A DNA stretch of 64,000 nucleotides, taken from Chloroflexota bacterium. Lineage in GTDB: Bacteria; Chloroflexota; Anaerolineae; Anaerolineales; Villigracilaceae. Position 1 is the stretch's first letter; each line of letters opens with the position of its first letter. The notes below the pieces were generated by a model that saw only the letters and a program-made list of their open reading frames with translations, had not been told where the DNA came from and did no database searches. The stretch is taken from NCBI GenBank assembly GCA_021414245.1, contig JAIOOU010000017.1, forward strand, positions 1 through 64,000, given 5' to 3'. Positions 8,678 to 16,539 of the stretch are shown here, in pieces. Position numbers and translations under genes: made by a program.

Positions 8678-9493
8678 ATGACGGTAACCATGAACATGCT
8701 CGGAATAAACATTCATTGCCTTTCCTACAAGGAAATGTATCCGATATATGATTTGTGGCTGGCTGATAAAAACGGGGATTCGCATTCCTTGGCTGTGATC
8801 AACGTGCATATTTGTGTTTCCGCTCTTTTTGACAGAAAGCTTAGGGATATTTACAATACGGTTGACCTCGCTGGTATTGATAGTATGCCCTTTCTTATGT
8901 GGGCGCGTCTTTTTTATAAGAAGGAAACCGATCGGTTCTACGCGCCGGACCTGATGCTTGAAATAGCGAATGCCGCAAAGGACAAGGGATACACCTTTTT
9001 CTTGTTTGGAGGCTACCCGGATGCGCCTGATAAAATTGAAAAGTATCTAATGGAGCGGTTTGATGGAGTAAAGGTTGTAGGCAAGTACTCGCCCCCGTTT
9101 CGGATGATGACTCAGGAGGAAGATGATGCCCTGTGTAAAATGATAAACGACCTTCGGCCGGATTTCCTGTGGATCGGCCTTGGTTCTCCCAAACAAGATG
9201 TTTGGATTCGCGAGCATCGTCAAAAGATAAAGGGATGCATTCTGATGCCGTCGGGGGCCACATTTGATTTTTTTAGTCAGAAAATTAAGCAAGCGCCCAA
9301 GTGGATACGAAATATTGGCATGGAATGGCTCTTCCGGCTTACGCAGGATTTTAAGAGACTATGGATTCGTTACACAGTTTTCAATGTCGTATTTTTGGTT
9401 GTTTTTTTTCTTCAATTGATTAAAGTGATCTCGTTTGATTCCGCCGGTTCTTTGCGCATTCTGGGGTGGCGCAGCAGGATCGGAAATACCTAG
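8678..9493 (+). CDS. WecG/TagA/CpsF-family glycosyltransferase (GT26)
   Basis: A 271-residue protein with the GT26 pattern: VINVHICVSALF, the AGIDSMPFLMWA region, FFLFGGYPD, LRPDFLWIGLGSPKQDVWI (residues about 160-180) and MPSGATFDFFSQKIKQAP. These enzymes add the second sugar to a polyprenyl-linked primer. A basic segment and one hydrophobic helix at about residues 232-250 would anchor it to the membrane. An early Asn replaces the Asp seen in many members of the N-terminal motif. It lies 18 bp before the priming transferase, a natural functional pair. Confidence 0.9.
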   Translation: MTVTMNMLGINIHCLSYKEMYPIYDLWLADKNGDSHSLAVINVHICVSALFDRKLRDIYNTVDLAGIDSMPFLMWARLFYKKETDRFYAPDLMLEIANAAKDKGYTFFLFGGYPDAPDKIEKYLMERFDGVKVVGKYSPPFRMMTQEEDDALCKMINDLRPDFLWIGLGSPKQDVWIREHRQKIKGCILMPSGATFDFFSQKIKQAPKWIRNIGMEWLFRLTQDFKRLWIRYTVFNVVFLVVFFLQLIKVISFDSAGSLRILGWRSRIGNT

Positions 9494-9511
9494 CAGACCA
9501 AAAAGAGAAAG

Positions 9512-10924
9512 ATGCTTAGACGGTTTTCAGTAAACTTTGCACTTTTTTCCATGGCGTTGGATGGCGTACTTGTCATCTTCAGCCTTTGGCTTGCAGTAGT
9601 TATTCGCCCTGTTCTTAGCCGATTTCCATGGTTTGAGCCTATATCCCAAGCTATTTTGATCCCGGAATATCTCTATTTTTTTACCCCGGCAATTTGGGTG
9701 GTCATTTTCTCGGTGCTTTCAATATATGATGGCAGGAAATTCATACGTGCGGTGGATGAGTTTGTTATACTGACTTTGGGAACATCTATCGCGTCAATAT
9801 CGACGGCAGGATTGTTGTACATTTCCTATCGTGATCTATCCCGTGCCTTGTTTGTGGTGTTCGTGTCAATTGTTTATCTGTTGTTCTTGTCATGGCGGGC
9901 ACTCGCGCGGATGTATTTTAGGACACAAAGGATTTCTCCGGATCGATCGCGGTCCGTTGTTGTCGTGGGCGGCGGATCACTTGGTCAAAAGATCCGTGAT
10001 CAGCTTTTGGTATCCGATTTGTCCAATTTGAAATTTCTTGGATTTGTCGATGACCACCAGGAAATGTTACCCGATTCGTCTCAGCTTTTAGGCGGCGCCA
10101 ATGAAATTCGGGACGTAATCCAGTCCCACGAAATTACAGATGTGATTATTGCCCTTCCGCATTCAGAATACTACCAGATGGCCGATATTGTCAGGAAAAT
10201 GGAGGATTTGTCCGTACAGGTCTGGGTGGCGCTTGGCTTTTTTGACCTCGCCTTGTACAACACGTCGATTGAAGATTTCGCTGGAATTCCAATGCTTGAT
10301 CTTAGGGCATCGGCGATTGATGATTATCAAAGAATGATTAAACGTGCATTTGATGTGTTTTTTGGGTTTCTCGCCCTCATTTTTTTCCTGCCTTTTATGT
10401 TTGTAAGTGCACTTTTGATTTACCTTGAAGACGGCCCTCCGATATTGTTTCACCAGAAGCGCGTCGGCGAAAATGGGCAGCTATTTGAGATGTTAAAGTT
10501 TCGGACAATGATCAAGAATGCCGAGCAGATGCAGGATCAGGTGGAAAAGCTTGACAACAACGGTAACCTCATCTATAAAACGAAGGAGGATCCGCGCGTC
10601 ACGCGTGCTGGACGGCTGCTCCGGCGCTTTAGTCTCGACGAACTGCCTCAGTTTTTGAATGTGATTCGTGGCGATATGAGTTTGGTCGGGCCACGTCCTG
10701 AAATGCCTTATCTGGTTGAAAAGTATCAGCCATGGCAGAGAAAAAGGTTTGCCATTCCGCCGGGGCTCACAGGCTGGTGGCAGGTGAATGGCCGGAGTGA
10801 CAGGCCAATGCATTTGCATACCGAGGACGATCTATATTACATACAAAATTATTCAATTTTTTTGGATATTCAAATAATAATTAAAACGGTCTGGGTTGTC
10901 CTGGCTGGCAAAGGATCATACTAA
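9512..10924 (+). CDS. Polyprenyl-phosphate sugar-1-phosphate transferase (WbaP/WcaJ type)
   Basis: The 470-residue protein starts glycan assembly by moving a sugar-phosphate onto undecaprenyl phosphate. Four to five N-terminal membrane helices are followed by a Rossmann-like CoA-binding-type domain (VVVVGGGSLGQKI, about 149-161). Next comes a further membrane helix (about 275-300) and the catalytic domain with KFRTM (about 328), LDELPQFLNVIRGDMSLVGP (about 375) and PGLTGWWQVNGRSD (about 415). Length and order fit the PHPT family. An AGAGAAAG Shine-Dalgarno is present. It sits between GT26 and the polymerase in one co-directional run. Confidence 0.95.
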   Translation: MLRRFSVNFALFSMALDGVLVIFSLWLAVVIRPVLSRFPWFEPISQAILIPEYLYFFTPAIWVVIFSVLSIYDGRKFIRAVDEFVILTLGTSIASISTAGLLYISYRDLSRALFVVFVSIVYLLFLSWRALARMYFRTQRISPDRSRSVVVVGGGSLGQKIRDQLLVSDLSNLKFLGFVDDHQEMLPDSSQLLGGANEIRDVIQSHEITDVIIALPHSEYYQMADIVRKMEDLSVQVWVALGFFDLALYNTSIEDFAGIPMLDLRASAIDDYQRMIKRAFDVFFGFLALIFFLPFMFVSALLIYLEDGPPILFHQKRVGENGQLFEMLKFRTMIKNAEQMQDQVEKLDNNGNLIYKTKEDPRVTRAGRLLRRFSLDELPQFLNVIRGDMSLVGPRPEMPYLVEKYQPWQRKRFAIPPGLTGWWQVNGRSDRPMHLHTEDDLYYIQNYSIFLDIQIIIKTVWVVLAGKGSY

Positions 10925-10938
10925 ACAGGTGCCTGAAA

Positions 10939-12204
10939 ATGAAGATAAGAATTATTGTATTTGCCGAAGCCCTGTTCTTAACGCTGGTTTTCCTGCTGGC
11001 AAACATACGTTCGACTATATTTTGGTCACTTTATCCGCCTACAGATACCATCTTTCAATCTGCCTGGCGTGAAACTCTCCTCTGGCTGGTGGCCCTTGCT
11101 TTGATGGTCTTTCTGTTAAATCGACGGGACCTCTATAAAAATTATTGGCGCGCGGTAAGGCAGAATCCATTTTTAATTGTCTTTGTTGTCTATTCAGTTG
11201 CATCCGTCTTTTGGTCGAATTCGTGGTCAGTTACTTTTCATCGTAGTTTGACATTTCTATTCGCCACGATGGCAGCCGTATATCTTGGAACAAGATATAC
11301 ACTAAGCGAAATCATGGTTGTGTTGGCGAATTTGGGCGTCGTTGTTTTTTTAACCAGCTTTCTATTGATATTTTTGATGCCGGTTTTGGGGACGGATTTA
11401 AACCCTCCCTACAACGGCGCGTGGCGGGGGATTTTTTGGCACAAAAACCAATTGGGTAACATTGTTCCGATTTTTACCATTGTTTTTCTTTTCCGGTTAT
11501 TTGCACCATCGGCGACAATTTCAAGATGGGGGAAAAGCGCCGCTTTTGTATTGTACCTGCTCTCTTTGGTAATGATATTTTTTGCCAAGTCCGCCTCAGG
11601 ACATATCTTGGAAATAATAATCCACCTTGTTCTTGGCGTGGTTTTTTTGTGGAGAAAATTGCGGTATTACCTGACGCCGCGTCATTATTATCTGCTGGTT
11701 GTTCTTTTCATTGCCGGGGGCGTGGTCTTGTTGCTAAAGCTGGACTTTATCCTGGCACTGTTTGGCCGCACACCAACTTTCACGGGCAGAGTGCCCTTGT
11801 GGACAATTCTTTTGAGAAGTGTGGTTTTACAAAAACCATTAGGTGGGTACGGGTTTGGAACCATCTGGGCAGATGAGCAATTTCGCAATTTAATGCGCGA
11901 ACGCGTTGGGTGGCCCTACCAGGTAATGATTGGCGACAACGGATTTCTTGATATATTGTTAAATCTTGGCTTTACTGGATTGGTATTATTTTTGTTAAAT
12001 TATGGAAAAGCCTGGATTAACTCAGTTAAATTTTTCCTGCAAAGGGATGATCTGGAAGGTTTTTTCCCTTTTGTCTTCCTTGTCTATTCCCTTTTTGCCA
12101 ATGTTACTTTCAGTCTCTTCATGGAAACGGAAGTGTTTGTGTGGATGCTGATCGTATCCTTGATGGTGATCGCAACAAGAGGGAAACGGCAATCTCTGGC
12201 ATAG
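10939..12204 (+). CDS. O-antigen ligase / Wzy-like polymerase
   Basis: A 421-residue membrane protein with about 10-12 hydrophobic segments. The RGIFWHKNQLGNI motif (near residue 158) and the large external loop with TFTGRVPLW and PLGGYGFGTIW (about 275-310) are hallmarks of the Wzy/WaaL (O-antigen ligase) superfamily. These enzymes polymerise or ligate lipid-linked glycans on the outer face of the membrane. A CAGGTG Shine-Dalgarno precedes the ATG. It is the last gene of the co-directional run and converges on the GT39-like gene 40 bp away. Confidence 0.9.
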   Translation: MKIRIIVFAEALFLTLVFLLANIRSTIFWSLYPPTDTIFQSAWRETLLWLVALALMVFLLNRRDLYKNYWRAVRQNPFLIVFVVYSVASVFWSNSWSVTFHRSLTFLFATMAAVYLGTRYTLSEIMVVLANLGVVVFLTSFLLIFLMPVLGTDLNPPYNGAWRGIFWHKNQLGNIVPIFTIVFLFRLFAPSATISRWGKSAAFVLYLLSLVMIFFAKSASGHILEIIIHLVLGVVFLWRKLRYYLTPRHYYLLVVLFIAGGVVLLLKLDFILALFGRTPTFTGRVPLWTILLRSVVLQKPLGGYGFGTIWADEQFRNLMRERVGWPYQVMIGDNGFLDILLNLGFTGLVLFLLNYGKAWINSVKFFLQRDDLEGFFPFVFLVYSLFANVTFSLFMETEVFVWMLIVSLMVIATRGKRQSLA

Positions 12205-12243
12205 GTTTTGATCCTTCATGTGCAGGGAACTGTTTTGGTCCGC

Positions 12244-13779
12244 CTATTTTGACTTTAAGTGGAATATTTTTATGTTGTAAGACGTGTAAACCTGATTGAA
12301 TCTTGAATCGTTTTCCAGGGAGGTGATCAGGGGGAGTGAATGGCTGGAGGAAATTAGAATAAAACTATATTGATCAATATTGAAGCGGTCAAGGCAGTCT
12401 GCGTTCAGATTGATGCACTCGTGGATGCTTGTGATAATTGGAAGTTGTTTGTTATAGTGCGAATTGCCGGGGAGCCATTCGGTACCCTGTATGGTGGATA
12501 TGTTGCGTCGATCCGCAAGGGCTGGAAACCATTCCGACATTGCGGAAAGCAGGGGGTTTGGTTGTTCGTCGAAAATCAGAAAGTTGTCTGTGGCGATGGT
12601 GTTGGATTTGACCCAGCGGATGGAGTCGAGTTCTTCTTTTCCAAGGAACTGTTGGGAGAGGGCGCTTGATACCATGTAGGCATTATATAAAAATAGGATG
12701 ATGAAGAATCCATGGAATAATCGGCCAATATTTGTGTCCAGGGAATGTATCCAAAAATCAGGGTTTTGATCCTGGTTTTTTTCGTCACAAAGCAGAGGCG
12801 AAATGCAATCGGTAATTATGCTTGCGGCCAATATGCTAAAAGGGAAGATCGATGCCGGCAATCCGCCTCGCGGATCGATGAAAAGGCATAGAAGGGCCCA
12901 GCCAGGAATAAAATAGGATTTTTTTGCCAAATAAAGAAAAAAGCCTGTCATCGAAAAAACAGCTATTGCCGTAGTGTATTCACCTGTAAATGATAAGGCA
13001 AAAAGAATTGTCCAAAACAGCCACCTGGAATGTGTGACCTCGCTGGCGAGAAACAATGTGCTGACCCCATGATTTAATATAACCGTCATCCACCATGGAG
13101 ATGTTAATAACAATATTCCGCCACCAACAATCATGGAGTTTCGAATGCTTTTTGGGTCCCTTCCCCAAAAGAGAATTAGCAATAATGCAAAAGCCGCTGT
13201 TTGTAGCGACCAGGCGGGATGACTCAGTACGACCAGGGAGCCGCCAAGGATGGAGGCGATGATCCAGATAGATTTTTTTGTTCGATAGAGTTGATAGAGG
13301 AATATATTTGTGATAATAAAAAAGAGGGTTCCAGTCGACCGCGTGAGCCCCCCGCCAACGATGTTCCACCAGTATGAATTGGGTGTCAGGCAATATATTA
13401 GAGTCGCGAGGGACGCCCCCGGCTCAGAGCGCAGAAGTAGTTTTGTGAAATAAAAGAAAAATGGAATGGTCAAGATGCTTGCAATTACCGGAAGCCATTT
13501 AATAATTTCAAGGAGCGAAATCTTTGTTAATATATTTATACCCCCGGCTATGTAGAAAGCCAGGGGCGGATATGCAAATGGAATATCGGCATGATTATAT
13601 GTAGTGTAAACTGGGAGCAGGAAATTTGAGGCCTGCAAGTCCCGGGTCATTGTATAGAACATGCCGCCATCGGCCAAAGGAAAATCGGCCTTTAGGACCG
13701 GAAATATACGGACAAATATGCCAAAGATGGCTGCCATGATTAGGAAAAATCGAGTTGCCTCTTTTGGGTTCGTTTTCAT
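12244..13779 (-). CDS. GT39-like membrane glycosyltransferase, paralogue A
   Basis: A 511-residue membrane protein with about 11-13 hydrophobic segments. The first outer loop has ADGGMFYTMTRDLQA and YTTYNHADIPFAYPPLAFY. These resemble the acidic catalytic loop of GT39/ArnT-type transferases, which use polyprenyl-phosphate sugars. It shares this loop, a GGGLTRSTG segment and a soluble C-terminal region (about 390-511) with the gene at 14966-16534, so the two are paralogues. No Shine-Dalgarno is seen before the ATG. The acceptor is unknown, and protein or glycan decoration is possible. Confidence 0.78.
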   Translation of the reverse strand: MKTNPKEATRFFLIMAAIFGIFVRIFPVLKADFPLADGGMFYTMTRDLQASNFLLPVYTTYNHADIPFAYPPLAFYIAGGINILTKISLLEIIKWLPVIASILTIPFFFYFTKLLLRSEPGASLATLIYCLTPNSYWWNIVGGGLTRSTGTLFFIITNIFLYQLYRTKKSIWIIASILGGSLVVLSHPAWSLQTAAFALLLILFWGRDPKSIRNSMIVGGGILLLTSPWWMTVILNHGVSTLFLASEVTHSRWLFWTILFALSFTGEYTTAIAVFSMTGFFLYLAKKSYFIPGWALLCLFIDPRGGLPASIFPFSILAASIITDCISPLLCDEKNQDQNPDFWIHSLDTNIGRLFHGFFIILFLYNAYMVSSALSQQFLGKEELDSIRWVKSNTIATDNFLIFDEQPNPLLSAMSEWFPALADRRNISTIQGTEWLPGNSHYNKQLPIITSIHECINLNADCLDRFNIDQYSFILISSSHSLPLITSLENDSRFNQVYTSYNIKIFHLKSK

Positions 13780-13844
13780 GATATGACTTGGATTTATCGA
13801 GTATATCTTAATTCAAGGCCCGGTAAATAAGGTTTGGTGGAAAT

Positions 13845-14963
13845 ATGCAAAAATCTGAAGAACATCGAATGGCTTTTCAAAAACATGGCTCAATCTTTGT
13901 GCTGATTCTGGTGGCGATGCTGGTCAGTTATCTCTTCCAGGGTTTGGTCCTGCCGCGGATGGATTTTTATAATGAGCTGTGGGGGCCGGCCTACCAGCTC
14001 GTTCATGGAAGGAGTCCTTATGATACGGCGGTTCTGCATCCCAATCTGCCGGCTGCGTGGCTCCCCATGTCCATTGGTTTTTTCTTTCCGCTGGGTTGGT
14101 TGCCAGAGGAGTCAGCTTCCTTGTTGTGGTATTTAATGAATGTTGTGGAAATTTGCGCGATCATTTATCTGGTTATGGGAGCTGGCCGGAATTTACTTGA
14201 CACCGCAGTGGCAGCCATTTTTTGTTTCTTTTTCCCGCTAACACTTAATCATATTAACCTGGGTCAATTTTCCATCACTGTGACGTTGTGCTGGGTGCTT
14301 GTCTATTTCTTTTTGGAAAAAGGCCACCTTTGGGTATCGGCCCTTTTTGCTGCATTGGCTTTGTCGAAACCACATCTGGGAATTTTGATCATGATTGGTC
14401 TGAGTTATCGGGATTACGTGCAGGGAAGAGCAAGGCAGATGCTCCTTTCCTGGTTAAGAATAGTGGTAATGTGCCTGATTTTGTGTCTGCCACTTTTTGT
14501 GGCATATCCGGGATGGATACCTGATGCCATTGCCAGTATGGGAAAAAACCCGCCCTGGTCTTATCCATCGCTATATGTCCTTTTTGAAAGATTTTTTGGA
14601 AATTGGGGCCATCTCTTGTGGGGGGTGATGACTCTTGCACTCATTGTGCTGAACGGCTGGCTGTGGAACAGGCTTGACTTAAAGAAATCGATTTTTTGGA
14701 GCCTGGCGCTGGCCCCTTTGGTGACCCCCTATGTGGGCAGTTGGGATTTTGTGGTTTTATTTCCCTTGTTAATCTTAACCTACACTGATGTAGATTGGAA
14801 ACGCAAGCTCCTGTTTTGGATTGCCTACGGCGTTGCCTGGTTTGGAATGGCGCGCATTCAGCTGCTGGCGGTCAGTCACAATCATTATTTTTGGTGGGTG
14901 CCTCTTTGGTTTGCCGGGGTCTCCGGCTTGTTGACCAACTGGAGATCAAAGGAAAAAGCCTGA
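13845..14963 (+). CDS. GT87-like (DUF2029) polyprenol-linked mannosyltransferase
   Basis: The 372-residue membrane protein has about nine hydrophobic segments. The N-terminal loop with RMDFYNELWGPAYQLVHG and PYD, and the later ALSKPHLGILIMIGL motif, are typical of GT87 (PimE-like, DUF2029). These enzymes use polyprenol-phosphate mannose. A GGTGG Shine-Dalgarno lies just before the ATG. It is divergent from GT39-like paralogue A (66 bp) and convergent with paralogue B (2 bp gap). The sugar specificity is inferred from the family only. Confidence 0.8.
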   Translation: MQKSEEHRMAFQKHGSIFVLILVAMLVSYLFQGLVLPRMDFYNELWGPAYQLVHGRSPYDTAVLHPNLPAAWLPMSIGFFFPLGWLPEESASLLWYLMNVVEICAIIYLVMGAGRNLLDTAVAAIFCFFFPLTLNHINLGQFSITVTLCWVLVYFFLEKGHLWVSALFAALALSKPHLGILIMIGLSYRDYVQGRARQMLLSWLRIVVMCLILCLPLFVAYPGWIPDAIASMGKNPPWSYPSLYVLFERFFGNWGHLLWGVMTLALIVLNGWLWNRLDLKKSIFWSLALAPLVTPYVGSWDFVVLFPLLILTYTDVDWKRKLLFWIAYGVAWFGMARIQLLAVSHNHYFWWVPLWFAGVSGLLTNWRSKEKA

Positions 14964-14965
14964 TA

Positions 14966-16534
14966 TTACCTGACTGTATCTTTTGCCGAAAATATCGCAA
15001 CTGCATCCGAGCGAAATTCCAGGGAATATTCCTGTGCGTTTTCCAGATCTTTGACCAAAACCCGAGTTTCTCGTTCTGAGAACTCTGAAGGACCGCAGTT
15101 TTCAGTGGGCGGATTGATCGAAACATAGATGTGATCGAAGGTAACACCAAGCTGGCTGGCTTTAGTAGTCAGGCATTCCAGACCGTTATCCAGGCATGCT
15201 TGCAGTTGTTGGACGCCTTGAGACCGGTCTCCAAACTTTTCACCCGCCAGCCATTCGCTTCCTTGAATGGTGGTGACGCTCTTCCGCATGGCAATGGAGG
15301 GAAACCATTCGGTAATAGGATCGCAGAAAGCATTTTGATTTCCGCTGATCACCAAAAAACTGCTTTTCTGGCTGGTATTCCTCTCGACCCATTCCATTGC
15401 AAATCTGTCCTGTTGGGACAGGTGCCTGGTGGCCAGGGATAATTCATAGTAAATCGAATTTCCAAATAAATAAACGGCCAGTACTGCCAGAAAACCGCCA
15501 GCCCATTTTCCCCGGGACATGCCCATTTGGATGCTCGGCAGCAAGATCTCCACGATAAAATAACCTGCCGCCAATGCGAGCGGAAGGTTTGCCATGATAT
15601 GGGCGCTGCGGGGTTGAGTCAGGTAGATGACCGGCAACATAACGGGAATAAAAAAATTCTTATTTGCGACAAGCATGGCAATACCGAGAATGCCCAGACT
15701 GCCCAGCAATCCGAGAAAAGGCTCCTCGGTGAGGATTTGAATATTAATTAATTTGAAGATTGCACCGAGCGAATGATTCCCGCTTTGAGAAATGGATAGA
15801 AGAGGTCCAAATCCATGGATCGATATTGCCCTCCAATACCAGGGGGCAGCGAGAATGAAAATTCCGGCCGCGATGATTATCCCTTTGAAAAATCCTTTGC
15901 GCGAACGGGATTTTATTAACCAGATATACATTGCGATTGCGACTGCATAAACCGGGGCCTCAGTATGGCTCAGAACGGTCAACGCTCCAAAAATAACCAC
16001 CCCAAGCATGTCTCTATGATTGTCCCTGGTGAAAACCCTGTGTGTGTAACCCAATGTCAAAAGCATGAACAGCATTCCGAGGCTGCGGGTCAGGCCGCCG
16101 CCCATGGATAGCCAGGATGTTAAATGCGGAGTCGCGGCATATATCAGACTGGTAATCCCCGCTTGAAGTTTGTTGCCCGTTATTTCCCTTGCGAAGAAAT
16201 AGAATGCAGGGATGGTGCATGTGTTAAGAATGCCCGGAAGCCACTGCAAAACCATGACTGGTGAGATCTTAAGCAGGCTGCTGATCGCCCCTGCCAGATA
16301 AAAACCAAGTGGCGGGTAGACGAACGGGATGGAAACCTGGTTGTAGGTGGTATAGGCAGGGGCGATAAAATGGTTTGCCTGCAGGTCGACGATCATCGTG
16401 TAAAACATTCCGCCATCATTGATGGGAAATCCTGCCTGCCATGCCGGCAGGATTCTGAATGCACCTCCAAAAAGGATCGCGGCAAGCAGGACCAGCCCCG
16501 CCGTTTCATCCATGGATAATTGTTTTTTTTGCAT
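14966..16534 (-). CDS. GT39-like membrane glycosyltransferase, paralogue B
   Basis: A 522-residue multi-span membrane protein. It shares NDGGMFYTMIVDLQANHF, YTTYNQVSIPFVYPPLGFY and GGGLTRSLGMLF with paralogue A at 12244, and has the same soluble C-terminal layout including a RNISTIQG/KSVTTIQG-type segment followed by EWL. The start at 16534 is chosen over an upstream ATG at 16564 because it lies 5 nt after the mutS stop and its N-terminus aligns with paralogue A. This suggests coupling to mutS translation. As in A, the acidic first outer loop suggests a polyprenyl-phosphate-sugar transferase, with the acceptor unknown. Confidence 0.78.
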   Translation of the reverse strand: MQKKQLSMDETAGLVLLAAILFGGAFRILPAWQAGFPINDGGMFYTMIVDLQANHFIAPAYTTYNQVSIPFVYPPLGFYLAGAISSLLKISPVMVLQWLPGILNTCTIPAFYFFAREITGNKLQAGITSLIYAATPHLTSWLSMGGGLTRSLGMLFMLLTLGYTHRVFTRDNHRDMLGVVIFGALTVLSHTEAPVYAVAIAMYIWLIKSRSRKGFFKGIIIAAGIFILAAPWYWRAISIHGFGPLLSISQSGNHSLGAIFKLINIQILTEEPFLGLLGSLGILGIAMLVANKNFFIPVMLPVIYLTQPRSAHIMANLPLALAAGYFIVEILLPSIQMGMSRGKWAGGFLAVLAVYLFGNSIYYELSLATRHLSQQDRFAMEWVERNTSQKSSFLVISGNQNAFCDPITEWFPSIAMRKSVTTIQGSEWLAGEKFGDRSQGVQQLQACLDNGLECLTTKASQLGVTFDHIYVSINPPTENCGPSEFSERETRVLVKDLENAQEYSLEFRSDAVAIFSAKDTVR

Positions 16535-16539
16535 GACTG

